This document shows positions 33,548-42,695 of a stretch of DNA of 49,515 nucleotides, one piece after another. The DNA is taken from positions 1-49,515 of the forward strand of contig DATAEK010000111.1 in the NCBI GenBank assembly GCA_036258055.1, written 5' to 3'. The notes beneath the pieces are model-generated. The model had not been told where the DNA came from, searched no databases, and was given only the letters and a program-made list of their open reading frames with translations. The DNA comes from DATAEK01 sp036258055. Lineage in GTDB: Bacteria; Acidobacteriota; Vicinamibacteria; Vicinamibacterales; 2-12-FULL-66-21. Each line of letters opens with the position of its first letter. The first letter of the stretch is position 1. Position numbers and translations under genes: made by a program.

Positions 33548-34669
33548 TCATCGTCGTCCGGCCACAGCCAGGAGCAGGTCCGCATATTCCTCGATGCGAT
33601 CGGATTCGCGGTAGGTGCGGGCAATCGCGTGCGCGGTGGCGCCGAGTCGTGCGCGTAATGCCTCGTCGCCGATGAGTCGATCGACGGCCGCAACCATCGC
33701 CGGCGCGTCGTGCCGCGGCACCACCAGACAGCTCTCGCCGTCCGACAACGCCTCCCCGGCGATCCCGACCGTCGTCGACACGATCGGCAGCCGTGCGGCC
33801 ATGGCCTCGAGCAGGGCGCGCCCGAACCCTTCATAGAGGCTCGGAAACAGGAAGAGGTCGGCGTCCGCGTAAATCTGCGGCAGCTCCGATTGATCGACCC
33901 GCGGCCGCACGTTGACGCGATGACGGAGATCCGGTGGAAAGTCCGCGAGGACCGTCCCGGCAGCGGCGAGCGTGCCCACGCAGTCGAGCGAGAGCCCGGG
34001 ATGACGACGAAGCAAATCGGACGCGGCGTCCCGAAGGTAGGTCACGCCTTTCATCGGGAGCCACTGGCCGACGAACAGCAGTCGAGCGACCGGGCGGTCT
34101 GCTCGCGTCAAGAAGTACGCGTCTCGAACCCCGTGCGCGAAGATCGCAAGCCCACCCGGCGTCGTCCATCCGCGCGCGAGGATCTCTTCGCGCTCGGCGG
34201 CATTGAGGCAGACGACGAGTGACGCACGCACGCAGGCGGCTCGCAGCCATCTGGGCATCAGTTGTTCCTGTAGAAACCGGTAGCGCCAACTCAATGCCCG
34301 GCCGGTGCGACGGTACAACTCGCGGAGCTCGTGGTGATACATCGGCTCGAGGCCGTGGAACGCCACGACCAGCGGCGTGCGCCCGATCGCACTGGTCGAG
34401 GCCGCCAGCCAGCACGCGTAGCTGTGCGAGACCACGACGTCGACTTGACGTGCGTTGGCGCGAAGCCACCGGGACACTGCAACGGGGTAGGTAAACGGCG
34501 TCCAACGTCCGCCGAAACGTCGTGCGACTGGGAAATCATCGGGCGTCACGATCGCGAGGCTGTGGCCGCGGCTGGTCAGTTCCGCGCCGAGCGTCAGATA
34601 GCATTGCAGCACGGCCGAGTGCACGTCCTTCGGGGTCTGAAGGACGACGACGATGCGCGCGGAGGGCAT
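33548..34669 (-). CDS. Glycosyltransferase family 4 (GT-B)
   Basis: The 373-residue enzyme starts MPSARIVVVLQTPKDVHSAVLQCYLTL. VVAFHGLEPMYHHELRELY and LVVCLNAAEREEILARGW are acceptor-domain features. RLLFVGQWLPMKGVTYLRDAA opens the donor domain, and YEGFGRALLEAMAARLPIVST gives the E-x7-E motif. It lies between the E1 fusion gene (20 nt upstream) and the ABC exporter (34 nt downstream). A partner role with the exporter, making or decorating its lipid-linked cargo, is plausible. Confidence 0.88.
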   Translation of the reverse strand: MPSARIVVVLQTPKDVHSAVLQCYLTLGAELTSRGHSLAIVTPDDFPVARRFGGRWTPFTYPVAVSRWLRANARQVDVVVSHSYACWLAASTSAIGRTPLVVAFHGLEPMYHHELRELYRRTGRALSWRYRFLQEQLMPRWLRAACVRASLVVCLNAAEREEILARGWTTPGGLAIFAHGVRDAYFLTRADRPVARLLFVGQWLPMKGVTYLRDAASDLLRRHPGLSLDCVGTLAAAGTVLADFPPDLRHRVNVRPRVDQSELPQIYADADLFLFPSLYEGFGRALLEAMAARLPIVSTTVGIAGEALSDGESCLVVPRHDAPAMVAAVDRLIGDEALRARLGATAHAIARTYRESDRIEEYADLLLAVAGRR

Positions 34670-34689
34670 CCGGAAATCAGAGAGCTGCG

Positions 34690-37161
34690 TCAGTAGGTCA
34701 AGAGCAGGCGGGCCGCACGCTCGATCTCCATCTCGTTCGGCAGGAAGGCCTCCTCGAGCGGCGGCGAGTACGGCACCGGCGTGTCGAAGGCGCCGACGAT
34801 GCGGACGGGCGCATCGAGCGACTCGAAGGCTTCTTCCTGGATGACCGCGGCCAGGCTCTCGCCGATGCCTCCGGTCCGGGAGTCTTCGTGAACAATCAGC
34901 ACGCGCGAGCAGTGACGGACGACGTCGAGCACCATGGTCCGATCGAGCGGCACGAGCGAACGGAGATCGAGGACGCTCGCCTCGATGCGATCCGCCGCCA
35001 GTCGTTCCGCGACGCGCATCGCCGAGTGAACGTATGCGCCGTAGGAGATGATCGCGAGATCGTCACCAGCGCGCCGGAGCGCGGCCCTGCCGATCGGAAT
35101 CGGGTCGGGCGCGCCGTCGCCGAGCCGTTGGCGGATGCGCGGGTCCCGGTAGAGCGCGATGTGCTCGTAGTAGAGGACCGGATCCGGATCCGCGACTGCG
35201 CTCGCCATCAGTGCGCGCGCGTCGAACGGCGTGGAAGGGACGACGATCTTGATCCCGGGCGTCCGGTAGAACCACGCCTCGGTATTCTGACTGTGATACG
35301 GCCCGGCGTGCCGCAGGCCGCCCCACGGCATCCGGACGACCATCGGGACCGATCCGCCCCACCGATAGCGAATCTTCGCGGCGTTGTTCACGAGCTGGTT
35401 GAAGCCGGTCGCGACGAAGTCGTTGAACTGGATCTCGCCGATCGGACGCGCGCCCGCCAGAGCGGCGCCGACGCAGGCGCCCAGCACGGCGCTCTCGGCG
35501 AGCGGCGAATTCAGAATGCGATCGCCGAACTCGTCCAGGAGCGGACGGAGCAGCAGAAACGCATTGCCGTAATTCCCGCCGACGTCCTCACCGAAGATGA
35601 ACGTGCGCGGATCGGCGCGAAGCACATCACTCAGGCCGAGCATGATCGCTTCGAGGAACGTGCTGCCTTTACGATCCCACGCCGGCGCCCCTTCAACCGC
35701 GGGAAGCGCCGGATCGTAGTCGATGGCGCGCCGCACGTCGCGCTCCAGCACTTCCACCCGTCTGCGCGGCGGCTCGCCCGCGAAGACGCCGATGCCTGCC
35801 CCCTCCGGCTCCGGCCACGGCGCGTCGATGACGGCGCGCGCCTGCTCCTCGACCAGGCTTTCCGCCTCGCGCTTCAGGCGGTCGAGGTCGGCGCCGTCGA
35901 TGAGCCCGTCAGCCACGAGCCGCGCCGCGTACGCGGGAATCGGATCGCGCAACGCCCAGTAGGCGTAGAGGTCGCGATTCGCGTATCCCTGCTCGGAGAT
36001 CGACGGGTACTCCCACGACGTGTGCGGATCCTTGCCGAGATAGAGCATGTCGTCGTGATGGGCATGGCCGCACATCCGCATCGCAACGACTTCGATCAGC
36101 GTGGGGCCTTCGCCCGCGCGCGCGCGTTCGGCGGCCCAGGCAAACGCGGCCGCGATCTCATCGGGATCCGTCCCATCGATCGTGATTCCCGGGATGCCGT
36201 AGCCGGCCGCTTTATCGGCAAACACGCGAACCGCGGACTGATCGGCGACTGGTGTCGAGAGCGCTGTCTGATTGTTCTCGATGCAGAAGATCGCCGGCAA
36301 ACGCCGGACGGCGCAGAGATTGATGGCTTCGTGCCATTCGCCGAGTGAGGACCCACCCTCGCCCATGAACGAGATAGCGATGCGTCCGCTCTTTTCGCGC
36401 GCGAAGGCCAGCGCCATCCCGGCCATCGTGAGCGTACCAATTGTGAGCGGCGCCGCTGGAGGCAGAATCCCGTAGTCAGGGTCGCCGAGGTGGAGGTCCT
36501 TCCCGTCCATCGGCGGACCGGCCTTGCCCATCTGCGCGACGAGCGCCATGCGCACGGTCGTGGGATCGTTCCGCATCGCGAGCACGGCCCCGAGATCGCG
36601 GATGAGCGGCGCGAAAACATCGCCACGCCAGACGCCGTCCTCGCGGAAACGATCGCCCCGGCGCAATCGAATCGCTGCCGCGTAGATCGCTTCCTGGCCG
36701 AGCGATCGGAATCCCTTCCCCTGGAATGTCGAGTCGCCGTATCGGACTTCGCCGCCGCTGAAGAAAGCCTTGAGCCGATTGTCGGTGGCGCGCGTGAGGA
36801 CCATGCCGCGCAGGATCTCGCGCCGCTCGTCTGGCGTCAGGGAGGCGCGCAGAGCGGCGCGACGCAGGAACCCGTCGCAGGCGCGGTACAGGTCGTCGAC
36901 GGCGCCGCTAAAACGAACGCGCGCCTGAACCCCTGGTGTCGTCTCACCGGCGTCAATCCTCGGCTGAAGCCGCTTGCGGAGCTCTGCCGCGAAGTTCGCG
37001 CGCACGCGCTCGATCTCCGGCTCCGCTTGCGCCGCAGACCCGCCAGCGGCATCGAACGCATCGCGTGCGGGTTCGATCGCGAACGGAAACCGCTCGACGA
37101 CGAACGCGCTGAAACGCTTGGAGAGAGTGAGTACCGGAGGGGCCGTCGTGCCTGAGGACAT
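34690..37161 (-). CDS. 2-oxoacid dehydrogenase E1, alpha and beta subunits fused
   Basis: The 823-residue protein joins both halves of a thiamine-diphosphate E1 enzyme. The alpha part has FRSLGQEAIYAAAIRL (152-167), HLGDPDYGILPPAAPL and the ThDP motif GEGGSSLGEWHEAIN to ENN (267-297). The beta part begins near residue 485 with GSTFLEAIMLGLSDVL, FIFGEDVGG, SPLAESAVLGACVGAAL and GEIQFNDF. It decarboxylates pyruvate or a branched-chain 2-oxoacid and feeds an E2 lipoyl partner; neither E2 nor E3 is in the window. Sequence and fusion favour the branched-chain type, not decisively. About 100 N-terminal residues precede the catalytic domain. Confidence 0.9.
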   Translation of the reverse strand: MSSGTTAPPVLTLSKRFSAFVVERFPFAIEPARDAFDAAGGSAAQAEPEIERVRANFAAELRKRLQPRIDAGETTPGVQARVRFSGAVDDLYRACDGFLRRAALRASLTPDERREILRGMVLTRATDNRLKAFFSGGEVRYGDSTFQGKGFRSLGQEAIYAAAIRLRRGDRFREDGVWRGDVFAPLIRDLGAVLAMRNDPTTVRMALVAQMGKAGPPMDGKDLHLGDPDYGILPPAAPLTIGTLTMAGMALAFAREKSGRIAISFMGEGGSSLGEWHEAINLCAVRRLPAIFCIENNQTALSTPVADQSAVRVFADKAAGYGIPGITIDGTDPDEIAAAFAWAAERARAGEGPTLIEVVAMRMCGHAHHDDMLYLGKDPHTSWEYPSISEQGYANRDLYAYWALRDPIPAYAARLVADGLIDGADLDRLKREAESLVEEQARAVIDAPWPEPEGAGIGVFAGEPPRRRVEVLERDVRRAIDYDPALPAVEGAPAWDRKGSTFLEAIMLGLSDVLRADPRTFIFGEDVGGNYGNAFLLLRPLLDEFGDRILNSPLAESAVLGACVGAALAGARPIGEIQFNDFVATGFNQLVNNAAKIRYRWGGSVPMVVRMPWGGLRHAGPYHSQNTEAWFYRTPGIKIVVPSTPFDARALMASAVADPDPVLYYEHIALYRDPRIRQRLGDGAPDPIPIGRAALRRAGDDLAIISYGAYVHSAMRVAERLAADRIEASVLDLRSLVPLDRTMVLDVVRHCSRVLIVHEDSRTGGIGESLAAVIQEEAFESLDAPVRIVGAFDTPVPYSPPLEEAFLPNEMEIERAARLLLTY

Positions 37162-37191
37162 CGGCCAGATGCTATCGCAAGCGGCTGCGGA

Positions 37192-37647
37192 TTACCCGCT
37201 CACCGCCTGGCGCACGAAGGTTTCGATGTCCGCCGCGGGACGCGCGCCGGCCGTCCGCGCGACTTCGCGGCCGTGCTCGAACACCGCCATCGTCGGGATC
37301 GATCGAATCGAGAAGCGATCGCCGAGCTCGGGAATCGCGTCCGTGTTCACCTTCACGACGACGTAACGGCCGGCGTTCTGCCTGGCGACGCGCTCGATCT
37401 CGGGGGCCACCATACGGCACGGGCCGCACCAGGGCGCCCAGAAGTCCACGATCACCGGCAACTTCGACGCGGACACGAGCGCGTCGAACGCCGTCGCGCT
37501 CGGCACTTCGATCGGCTCACCGGGCTGCGACAACGGTGTCCCGCAATTCCCACACTTGGCCTCGCGGCCGAAAGGAACGCGGTTTCGCTGGCCGCAGGAC
37601 GGGCACGCCACCACGACGCCTTTTTCGTCCATCTGCGCGGTCGCCAT
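37192..37647 (-). CDS. trxC: Thioredoxin with N-terminal zinc ribbon (Trx2/TrxC type)
   Basis: The 151-residue protein has an N-terminal zinc ribbon with CPSC at 15-18 and CGNC at 32-35, as in E. coli thioredoxin 2. The thioredoxin fold follows, with active site WCGPC at 73-77 in VIVDFWAPWCGPCRMVAPEIE and the cis-proline in IRSIPTMAVF. It reduces protein disulfides in the cytoplasm and is typically linked to oxidative-stress response. ATG 37647 is preferred to an in-frame ATG six codons upstream, which lies next to a repeat element. It precedes the E1 gene by 30 bp. Confidence 0.93.
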   Translation of the reverse strand: MATAQMDEKGVVVACPSCGQRNRVPFGREAKCGNCGTPLSQPGEPIEVPSATAFDALVSASKLPVIVDFWAPWCGPCRMVAPEIERVARQNAGRYVVVKVNTDAIPELGDRFSIRSIPTMAVFEHGREVARTAGARPAADIETFVRQAVSG

Positions 37648-37662
37648 GATTTGATGGTAGCG

Positions 37663-37844
37663 CATTTCCCGGCGCTCGGCGCTCGGCGCTGGGCGGAGAC
37701 TGATGACACTCCAAGCAATTGGTTGTCAATGGCCAGCGGACGCGAACGCAGCGAGGACTGGCGGCGCTGGTTACTTGCAACCAGCCACTTGCACTCGCAT
37801 CAGTCTGTACCGAGCGCCGAGCGCCAAGTCCCGAGCGCCGAATG
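37663..37844. repeat. Inverted heptamer-array element (GGCGCTC words)
   Basis: The 182-bp element fills the space between the membrane-protein and thioredoxin genes. The left arm has GGCGCTC three times at 7-bp spacing, then AGACTGATG. The right arm has CATCAGTCT followed by GAGCGCC words, also at 7-bp spacing, ending in GAATG. Read inward, both arms go CATT, GGCGCTC array, AGACTGATG, then an ACTCCAAG-like block and a GGTTG block. The core near 37740-37765 is unique. A homologous right arm occurs at 43018-43095. Confidence 0.8.
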
Positions 37845-38597
37845 TTAGTCCGACACCGCGAGCTCGCCTGGGACGATCGGGCGGGTGCGGGCCAGCAGCC
37901 CCCGGCGCGCCAGGTTGCCGACGTAGGCCAGGATGGCGACGAAGATTGTCAGCTTTACCGCGTCGGCGACTCGTGTGTGCGGCAAAACCTTCCACAGCAG
38001 CCACAAGACAGGCTGCGCGATACAGACTGCCCAGACCGACCCATAAAAATAGCGCCGCTCGTGTCCCTCGCCTTGCGTGGATGCCTTGACCCGCGGGAGC
38101 TTCCCCATGGCGCCCAGCAACCAGACGACCATCACGATCGGGAAGTACGCAATCTCGTAGAGCTGTCGCAACCGCCACGCACCCGTCGCAATCGCCATCG
38201 AGAGACCGGCCATGTTCAGCACCGCAAAGGCGATGACCTCGCTCCAAGCCAGGGTGTAGCAGACGCGGCGATAGAGCGGATTGGGCCGATCTTCCGTGAA
38301 CCGGATGATGTAGGGCCGCGGCTCGACGCCCGGCAGCCGGCCGCGGAGGCCCGCGATGCCCGTCCCGAGCAGTACGAGCCCAAACCACGCGACCATCCGG
38401 GTGTCGAACCCGTGGGCGAAGAGGTCGAACGTCAACGGTCCCGGGGCGATGAAGAAGACGAAGATCCAGATCGGCCAATGCGCCAGCCGATAGCTGATCT
38501 TGTTGCGCTCGCGAATCGGGCGATCCGCCGCGAGCTCGATGCGTTCTGAGTGGCCGAGACGTTGTTGATAGGACGGGGGAAGTAAAGGCCAGGTCAC
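37845..38597 (-). CDS. Integral membrane protein of unknown function
   Basis: The 250-residue product has about six hydrophobic segments, including WPIWIFVFFIAPGPLTFDLF, RMVAWFGLVLLGTGIAGL, VIAFAVLNMAGLSMAIATG and IVMVVWLLGAMGKL. A conserved-looking loop PYIIRFTEDRPNPLYRRVCY separates two of them. No enzyme or transporter signature was recognised. ATG 38645 is also in frame, but GTG 38597 (MTWPLLPPSYQQRLG) leaves room for a promoter toward the divergent ADOP gene and has GGAG about 14 nt upstream. Its stop codon abuts the GGCGCTC repeat element. Confidence 0.65.
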   Translation of the reverse strand: MTWPLLPPSYQQRLGHSERIELAADRPIRERNKISYRLAHWPIWIFVFFIAPGPLTFDLFAHGFDTRMVAWFGLVLLGTGIAGLRGRLPGVEPRPYIIRFTEDRPNPLYRRVCYTLAWSEVIAFAVLNMAGLSMAIATGAWRLRQLYEIAYFPIVMVVWLLGAMGKLPRVKASTQGEGHERRYFYGSVWAVCIAQPVLWLLWKVLPHTRVADAVKLTIFVAILAYVGNLARRGLLARTRPIVPGELAVSD

Positions 38598-38690
38598 GTC
38601 GGTTTTGTGCGCTCCGCTTTTCAGCCCACTGTAACACGGCCTCATGGAACCCCCGGACCCGACCGGTCCGTATATGAGGCGAGGTACTTG

Positions 38691-41114
38691 ATGCTCGCCA
38701 AGGACTTCCGCTACGGCTTCCGCATGCTCGTCAAGGATCCGTGGTTCACTCTGGTGGCCTCGCTGGCCCTGGGGCTCGGAATCGGGCTGAACACGACGGT
38801 GTTCACCTTCGTGAATGCGGTGCTCATCCGCGGCCTTCCCTACGACCGGCCCGAGGAGATCTTCGTACTGAACTCACGAGACACCGCGACGGGCGATGAG
38901 TCGGCCGTCTCCTACCCGGACTTCGTCGACTGGCGGGCCCAGACGAAGACCTTCTCGGGGCTCGGCGCATTTCAACCTGCGACGATGAATCTCAGCGACA
39001 GCGGGCACCCACCGGAGCGCGCGAGCGGAGTGTTCGTCACGGCGAACACGTTCAGCCTGCTCGGTCAACCGCTGCTGCTCGGCCGCGACTTCGCGCCGAC
39101 TGAGGATCAAAAGAACGCCACGCCGGTCGTGATCCTCTCGCATGGACTGTGGAAGAGCCGGTACGGCAGTGACCCGACCGTCGTCGGACGTTCCGTCAAG
39201 ATCAACGAAACGTCCTGCACGATCATCGGCGTCATGCCGGAAGGCATGCGGTTTCCGATGAACGCGGACCTCTGGCGGCCGCTCGTCCCGGACGCCAATC
39301 TGGAAAAGCGGGATTCACGCCAACTGTCGCCCTTCGGGCGTCTTGCGAGCGGCGTCACGCGCACGGCGGCGCAGACCGAGTTGTCCGGGATCGCGGCGCA
39401 GTTGCGCGAGGAGTATCCGGACACGAACAAGACGATCGACGCGAGACTCGAGACATTCAACGAGCGCTTCAACGGCGGCCCCATCCGCGCGGTGTTCCTG
39501 ACGCTCCTGGGCGCGGTCGGGTTCGTGCTGCTCATCGCCTGCGCGAATGTCGCGAATCTCCTGCTCGCCCGGTCGGCCACGCGGGCGCGCGAGGTTGCGG
39601 TCCGCATCGCGCTTGGCGCGGGCCGGCTCCAGATCGTGCGGCAGCTCCTCATCGAAAGCACCCTTCTCGCGTGTTTGGGGGGACTGCTCGGGCTCGGCCT
39701 GGCCTACGTCGGCGTGGGCCTCTTCGATGCGGCCGTCGCCAACGTCGGGAAGCCCTACTGGATCAAATTCACGATGGATTGGCGCGTGTTCGGGTTCATG
39801 GCCCTCGTCTGCCTCGCGACCGGCATCATCTTCGGGCTCGCCCCGGCCCTTCAGGTCTCGCGCACGAACGTCAACGAGATCATCAAGGAAGGGGGCCGCG
39901 GTACGTCTGCCAGCGGCCGCTCCCGGCGCCTCGCCTCCGCGATGGTCGTCGCGGAGCTGGCCTTGACGCTCGTGCTGCTCGTCGGCGCGGGGCTGATGGT
40001 CCGAAGCTTTCTGAAGCTCTACGCGTTGAACCTCGGCTTCGAAACCAACCGCTTGCTGACGATGAGCACGGTGCTGGCGGTGCAGAAGTACCCGGGACCG
40101 GATCGGCAGCGGCAGTTCTTCGACGCGATGCTGCAGCGCGTACGTGCTCTCCCCGGCGCGAACGCCGCAGCAATCGCCTCGAGCTTGCCGCTCAACGGCG
40201 GCAACGGCCGGACCATCGACATCGAAGGACGGCCCACTCCGGACGAGAAACAGGCGCCGCGCGTGTCGGTCGTTACTGTCAGCCCGGGGTACTTCGACGT
40301 GCTCGGGGCAAAGCCTCGCGCCGGCCGCGACCTGACCGACGTCGACGGAACGCCGGGATCCGAAGTCGTGGTCGTCAACGAACGATTCGTCGCGAAGTAC
40401 TTCGAGCGCGAGGATCCGCTCGGCCACCGCGTGCGGCTCACGGCTTCAGGGCGAGAGAACACGCCCAGCGCCTGGCTCACGATCGTCGGCATCGTGCCGA
40501 ACATCCGCCAGGGAAACCCACAGGCGATTGAGGCGGACGCGGTCATGTATCAACCGTACCGCCAGCGGCCGTCGGCGTCCATGAACCTGATGATTCGCGC
40601 GGCCGGAGATCCCTCGGCGCTGACCACGTCTATCCGCCAGGCCGTCCAGGCCGTGGATCCCGATCAACCCGTGTTCAACGTACGGACGCTCGATGAGCTC
40701 CTCGCGCAGTCGCGGTGGCCGTACCGGGTATTCGGATCGATGTTCACGATCTTCGCGATCATCGCGCTGGTGCTGTCAGCGGTGGGCATCTACGCCGTCA
40801 CTGCGTACTCGGTCACGCAACGGACGGCGGAGATTGGCGTCCGGATGGCGCTGGGCGCGCAGCCGACGCAGCTCTCGTGGCTGATCCTCAAACAGGGATT
40901 GTGGCAGCTCGGTCTCGGGTTGACGCTCGGCCTCGCAGCCGCGTGGCCTGCCTCGAAGGCGCTGCAGTCGCTCGTCGCGCAGATTTCGACGACGGATCCG
41001 GTCACGTTCTCGGTGATTGCCGTCGTGCTCACGGTCGTGATGTTGATCGCGTGCATCATCCCCGCCCGGCGTGCGATGCGGCTCGATCCGTTGGCGGCAC
41101 TGAGGGCGGAGTAA
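38691..41114 (+). CDS. ADOP-type MacB/FtsX permease without prefix domain
   Basis: The 807-residue inner-membrane protein begins MLAKDFRYGFRMLVKDPWFTLVASLALGLG with GAGG about 10 nt upstream. It holds two MacB-core plus FtsX units: a periplasmic core (about 45-250), TMs with FVLLIACANVANLLLARSATRAREVAVR, a second core (about 460-660) and TMs with SAVGIYAVTAYSVTQRTAEIGVRMALGA. No ATPase is encoded beside it, as in the acidobacterial duplicated orphan permeases. The function is unknown; antimicrobial efflux or envelope sensing are guesses from MacB. Unlike the 43096 protein it has no PadR partner and no cytoplasmic prefix. Confidence 0.88.
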   Translation: MLAKDFRYGFRMLVKDPWFTLVASLALGLGIGLNTTVFTFVNAVLIRGLPYDRPEEIFVLNSRDTATGDESAVSYPDFVDWRAQTKTFSGLGAFQPATMNLSDSGHPPERASGVFVTANTFSLLGQPLLLGRDFAPTEDQKNATPVVILSHGLWKSRYGSDPTVVGRSVKINETSCTIIGVMPEGMRFPMNADLWRPLVPDANLEKRDSRQLSPFGRLASGVTRTAAQTELSGIAAQLREEYPDTNKTIDARLETFNERFNGGPIRAVFLTLLGAVGFVLLIACANVANLLLARSATRAREVAVRIALGAGRLQIVRQLLIESTLLACLGGLLGLGLAYVGVGLFDAAVANVGKPYWIKFTMDWRVFGFMALVCLATGIIFGLAPALQVSRTNVNEIIKEGGRGTSASGRSRRLASAMVVAELALTLVLLVGAGLMVRSFLKLYALNLGFETNRLLTMSTVLAVQKYPGPDRQRQFFDAMLQRVRALPGANAAAIASSLPLNGGNGRTIDIEGRPTPDEKQAPRVSVVTVSPGYFDVLGAKPRAGRDLTDVDGTPGSEVVVVNERFVAKYFEREDPLGHRVRLTASGRENTPSAWLTIVGIVPNIRQGNPQAIEADAVMYQPYRQRPSASMNLMIRAAGDPSALTTSIRQAVQAVDPDQPVFNVRTLDELLAQSRWPYRVFGSMFTIFAIIALVLSAVGIYAVTAYSVTQRTAEIGVRMALGAQPTQLSWLILKQGLWQLGLGLTLGLAAAWPASKALQSLVAQISTTDPVTFSVIAVVLTVVMLIACIIPARRAMRLDPLAALRAE

Positions 41115-41174
41115 GGGCAGGTAGGGCGGGTGGGGCAGGTAGGGCGGGTGGGGCAAGTGGGGCAGGTCGGGCGG
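41115..41174. repeat. Tandem GGGCAGGTA/GGGCGGGTG array
   Basis: Immediately after the ADOP stop codon, GGGCAGGTA and GGGCGGGTG alternate for about seven units of 9 bp. If translated in frame with the amidohydrolase it would encode GQVGRVGQV, which argues that the gene starts later. It is a one-sided array; no inverted partner was found. Confidence 0.8.
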
Positions 41175-41216
41175 CCGTCTTCCTTTCGAGACCCGACGCG
41201 TTCTTGGCTGCCGGGC

Positions 41217-42689
41217 ATGCGCATCGTGTCGCGTTGGCTCGTCCTCGCAGGCCTCCTCTTCGAGGTGGTCGCTGCAACCCCCCAGCCCCAGGGTCCGGCC
41301 GATCTCGTCATCACGCACGTCCGCGTCATCGACGCGACCGGTGCGGGGGCGGTCGAGCGTTCCGTCGTCGTCCGTCACGGCCTCATCGACGCTTTGCTGC
41401 CGGCGAGCTCACGACCACCCGCCGCGACGGTCGTCGACGGAACCGGCAAGTTCCTGATCCCCGGGCTCTGGGACATGCACGCCCACGTCGCGGCCAGGCC
41501 GGAGCCGTCCCTTGCGGAACGTGTGATGTTGCCGCTCTTCCTCGCGCACGGCGTCGTCGGCGTGCGCGACATGGGCGGACCGCTCGAGCGCGTGCTGGCG
41601 CTTCGCGAACGGATCAATCAAGGCACGCTGGCGGGGCCGCGGATCCTGACCCCCGGACCATTCGTCGACGGTCCTGGCGATGCTGACCCGCTGTTCCGCC
41701 GCGTCCAGACGGCGGCCGAGGCGCGCGCCGCGGTGCGAGAGCTCGCGACGGCGGGCGTTGATTTCGTGAAGGTCCAGGCCAATCTCTCTCGCGAGGCCTA
41801 CGATGCGGTCGTTGCCCAAGCGCGTGAGACCCGTATTCCGGTGGCTGGCCATGTGCCCGTCGCCATCTCCGCCACCGACGTCGTGAATGCCGGGCAGCGC
41901 AGTATCGAACACATCTCGCCGGCGCTCGTCGGTGACGCGGGACTGCTCTTCGCATGCTCCTCGCGCGAAGCCGACCTGCGGCGCGAGCTTCTCTCCATCG
42001 AACACGACCGAACGTCCGCCCCGGCCGAGATCATCCGCACGCGGGAGGCAGCGCTCAGACGCCAACTCGTCGAGACCTACAGCGCCGAGCGGGCGCGGGC
42101 TCTTGGCGCCCTTATTCGATCGCATCGATCCTGGATCGTCCCGACGCTCATCTGGTCGACCAGCTTCAGGCCGTTGAGCGCGACCGACACGAGCGACGCC
42201 GTTCCGCTCGACTATGTCCCGGCGGCGACGCGGACGCGATGGCGCCAGGCACGCGAGGGCTATTTGAAAGCGGCGCGGCCGGAAGACTTCGAAGCCAACA
42301 CCACCGTCGCGCGGACGGCGGCAACCGCAGTGGGCGCTCTGCACAAGGCGGGGGCACACGTCCTCGCCGGAACGGATACGTTCGACTACTACGTGCTACC
42401 AGGCGTCAGCCTGCATCAGGAGCTGGCGCTGCTCGTTGGCGCCGGACTCTCGACGATGGAGGCCCTGCAGGCGGCGACGCGGAACGCCGCCGACTATCGA
42501 GGCACGCTCGCGAAGGAAGGCACGATCGAGCGCGGCAAGCGCGCCGACCTCGTGCTGCTCGACGGAAACCCGCTTACCGACATCCACCACACGACGGCAA
42601 TCCGCGCTGTCGTGATTGGTGGTCGTCTCATCTCGCGTGAAGAGATCGATCGGATGTTGGCGAGCGTGAAAGACGCCGCGAGAGATTAG
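41217..42689 (+). CDS. Secreted or membrane-anchored amidohydrolase (imidazolonepropionase-like)
   Basis: The 490-residue protein starts with a hydrophobic leader MRIVSRWLVLAGLLFEVVAATP, then the amidohydrolase composite fold. Metal ligands are visible: H88 and H90 in LWDMHAHVA, His in VAGHVPVAIS, His in SIEHISPAL and Asp in VLAGTDTFDYY. RGKRADLVLLDGNPL closes the beta-sandwich. Relatives include Xaa-Pro dipeptidase-like and prolidase-like hydrolases of the imidazolonepropionase branch; the substrate is not clear. The carboxylated Lys position could be K in DFVKVQANL. It lies 102 bp after the ADOP gene. ATG 41217 is chosen to keep the leader. Confidence 0.85.
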   Translation: MRIVSRWLVLAGLLFEVVAATPQPQGPADLVITHVRVIDATGAGAVERSVVVRHGLIDALLPASSRPPAATVVDGTGKFLIPGLWDMHAHVAARPEPSLAERVMLPLFLAHGVVGVRDMGGPLERVLALRERINQGTLAGPRILTPGPFVDGPGDADPLFRRVQTAAEARAAVRELATAGVDFVKVQANLSREAYDAVVAQARETRIPVAGHVPVAISATDVVNAGQRSIEHISPALVGDAGLLFACSSREADLRRELLSIEHDRTSAPAEIIRTREAALRRQLVETYSAERARALGALIRSHRSWIVPTLIWSTSFRPLSATDTSDAVPLDYVPAATRTRWRQAREGYLKAARPEDFEANTTVARTAATAVGALHKAGAHVLAGTDTFDYYVLPGVSLHQELALLVGAGLSTMEALQAATRNAADYRGTLAKEGTIERGKRADLVLLDGNPLTDIHHTTAIRAVVIGGRLISREEIDRMLASVKDAARD

Positions 42690-42695
42690 CTGTCT

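Noticed and set aside
34522..36348. 608-codon plus-strand open frame opposite the E1 fusion
   Set aside because: It is an antisense shadow. The E1 catalytic motifs lie on the minus strand.
41130..41216. N-terminal GQVGRVGQV extension of the amidohydrolase
   Set aside because: It is translated 9-bp repeat, and it would place the hydrophobic leader internally.
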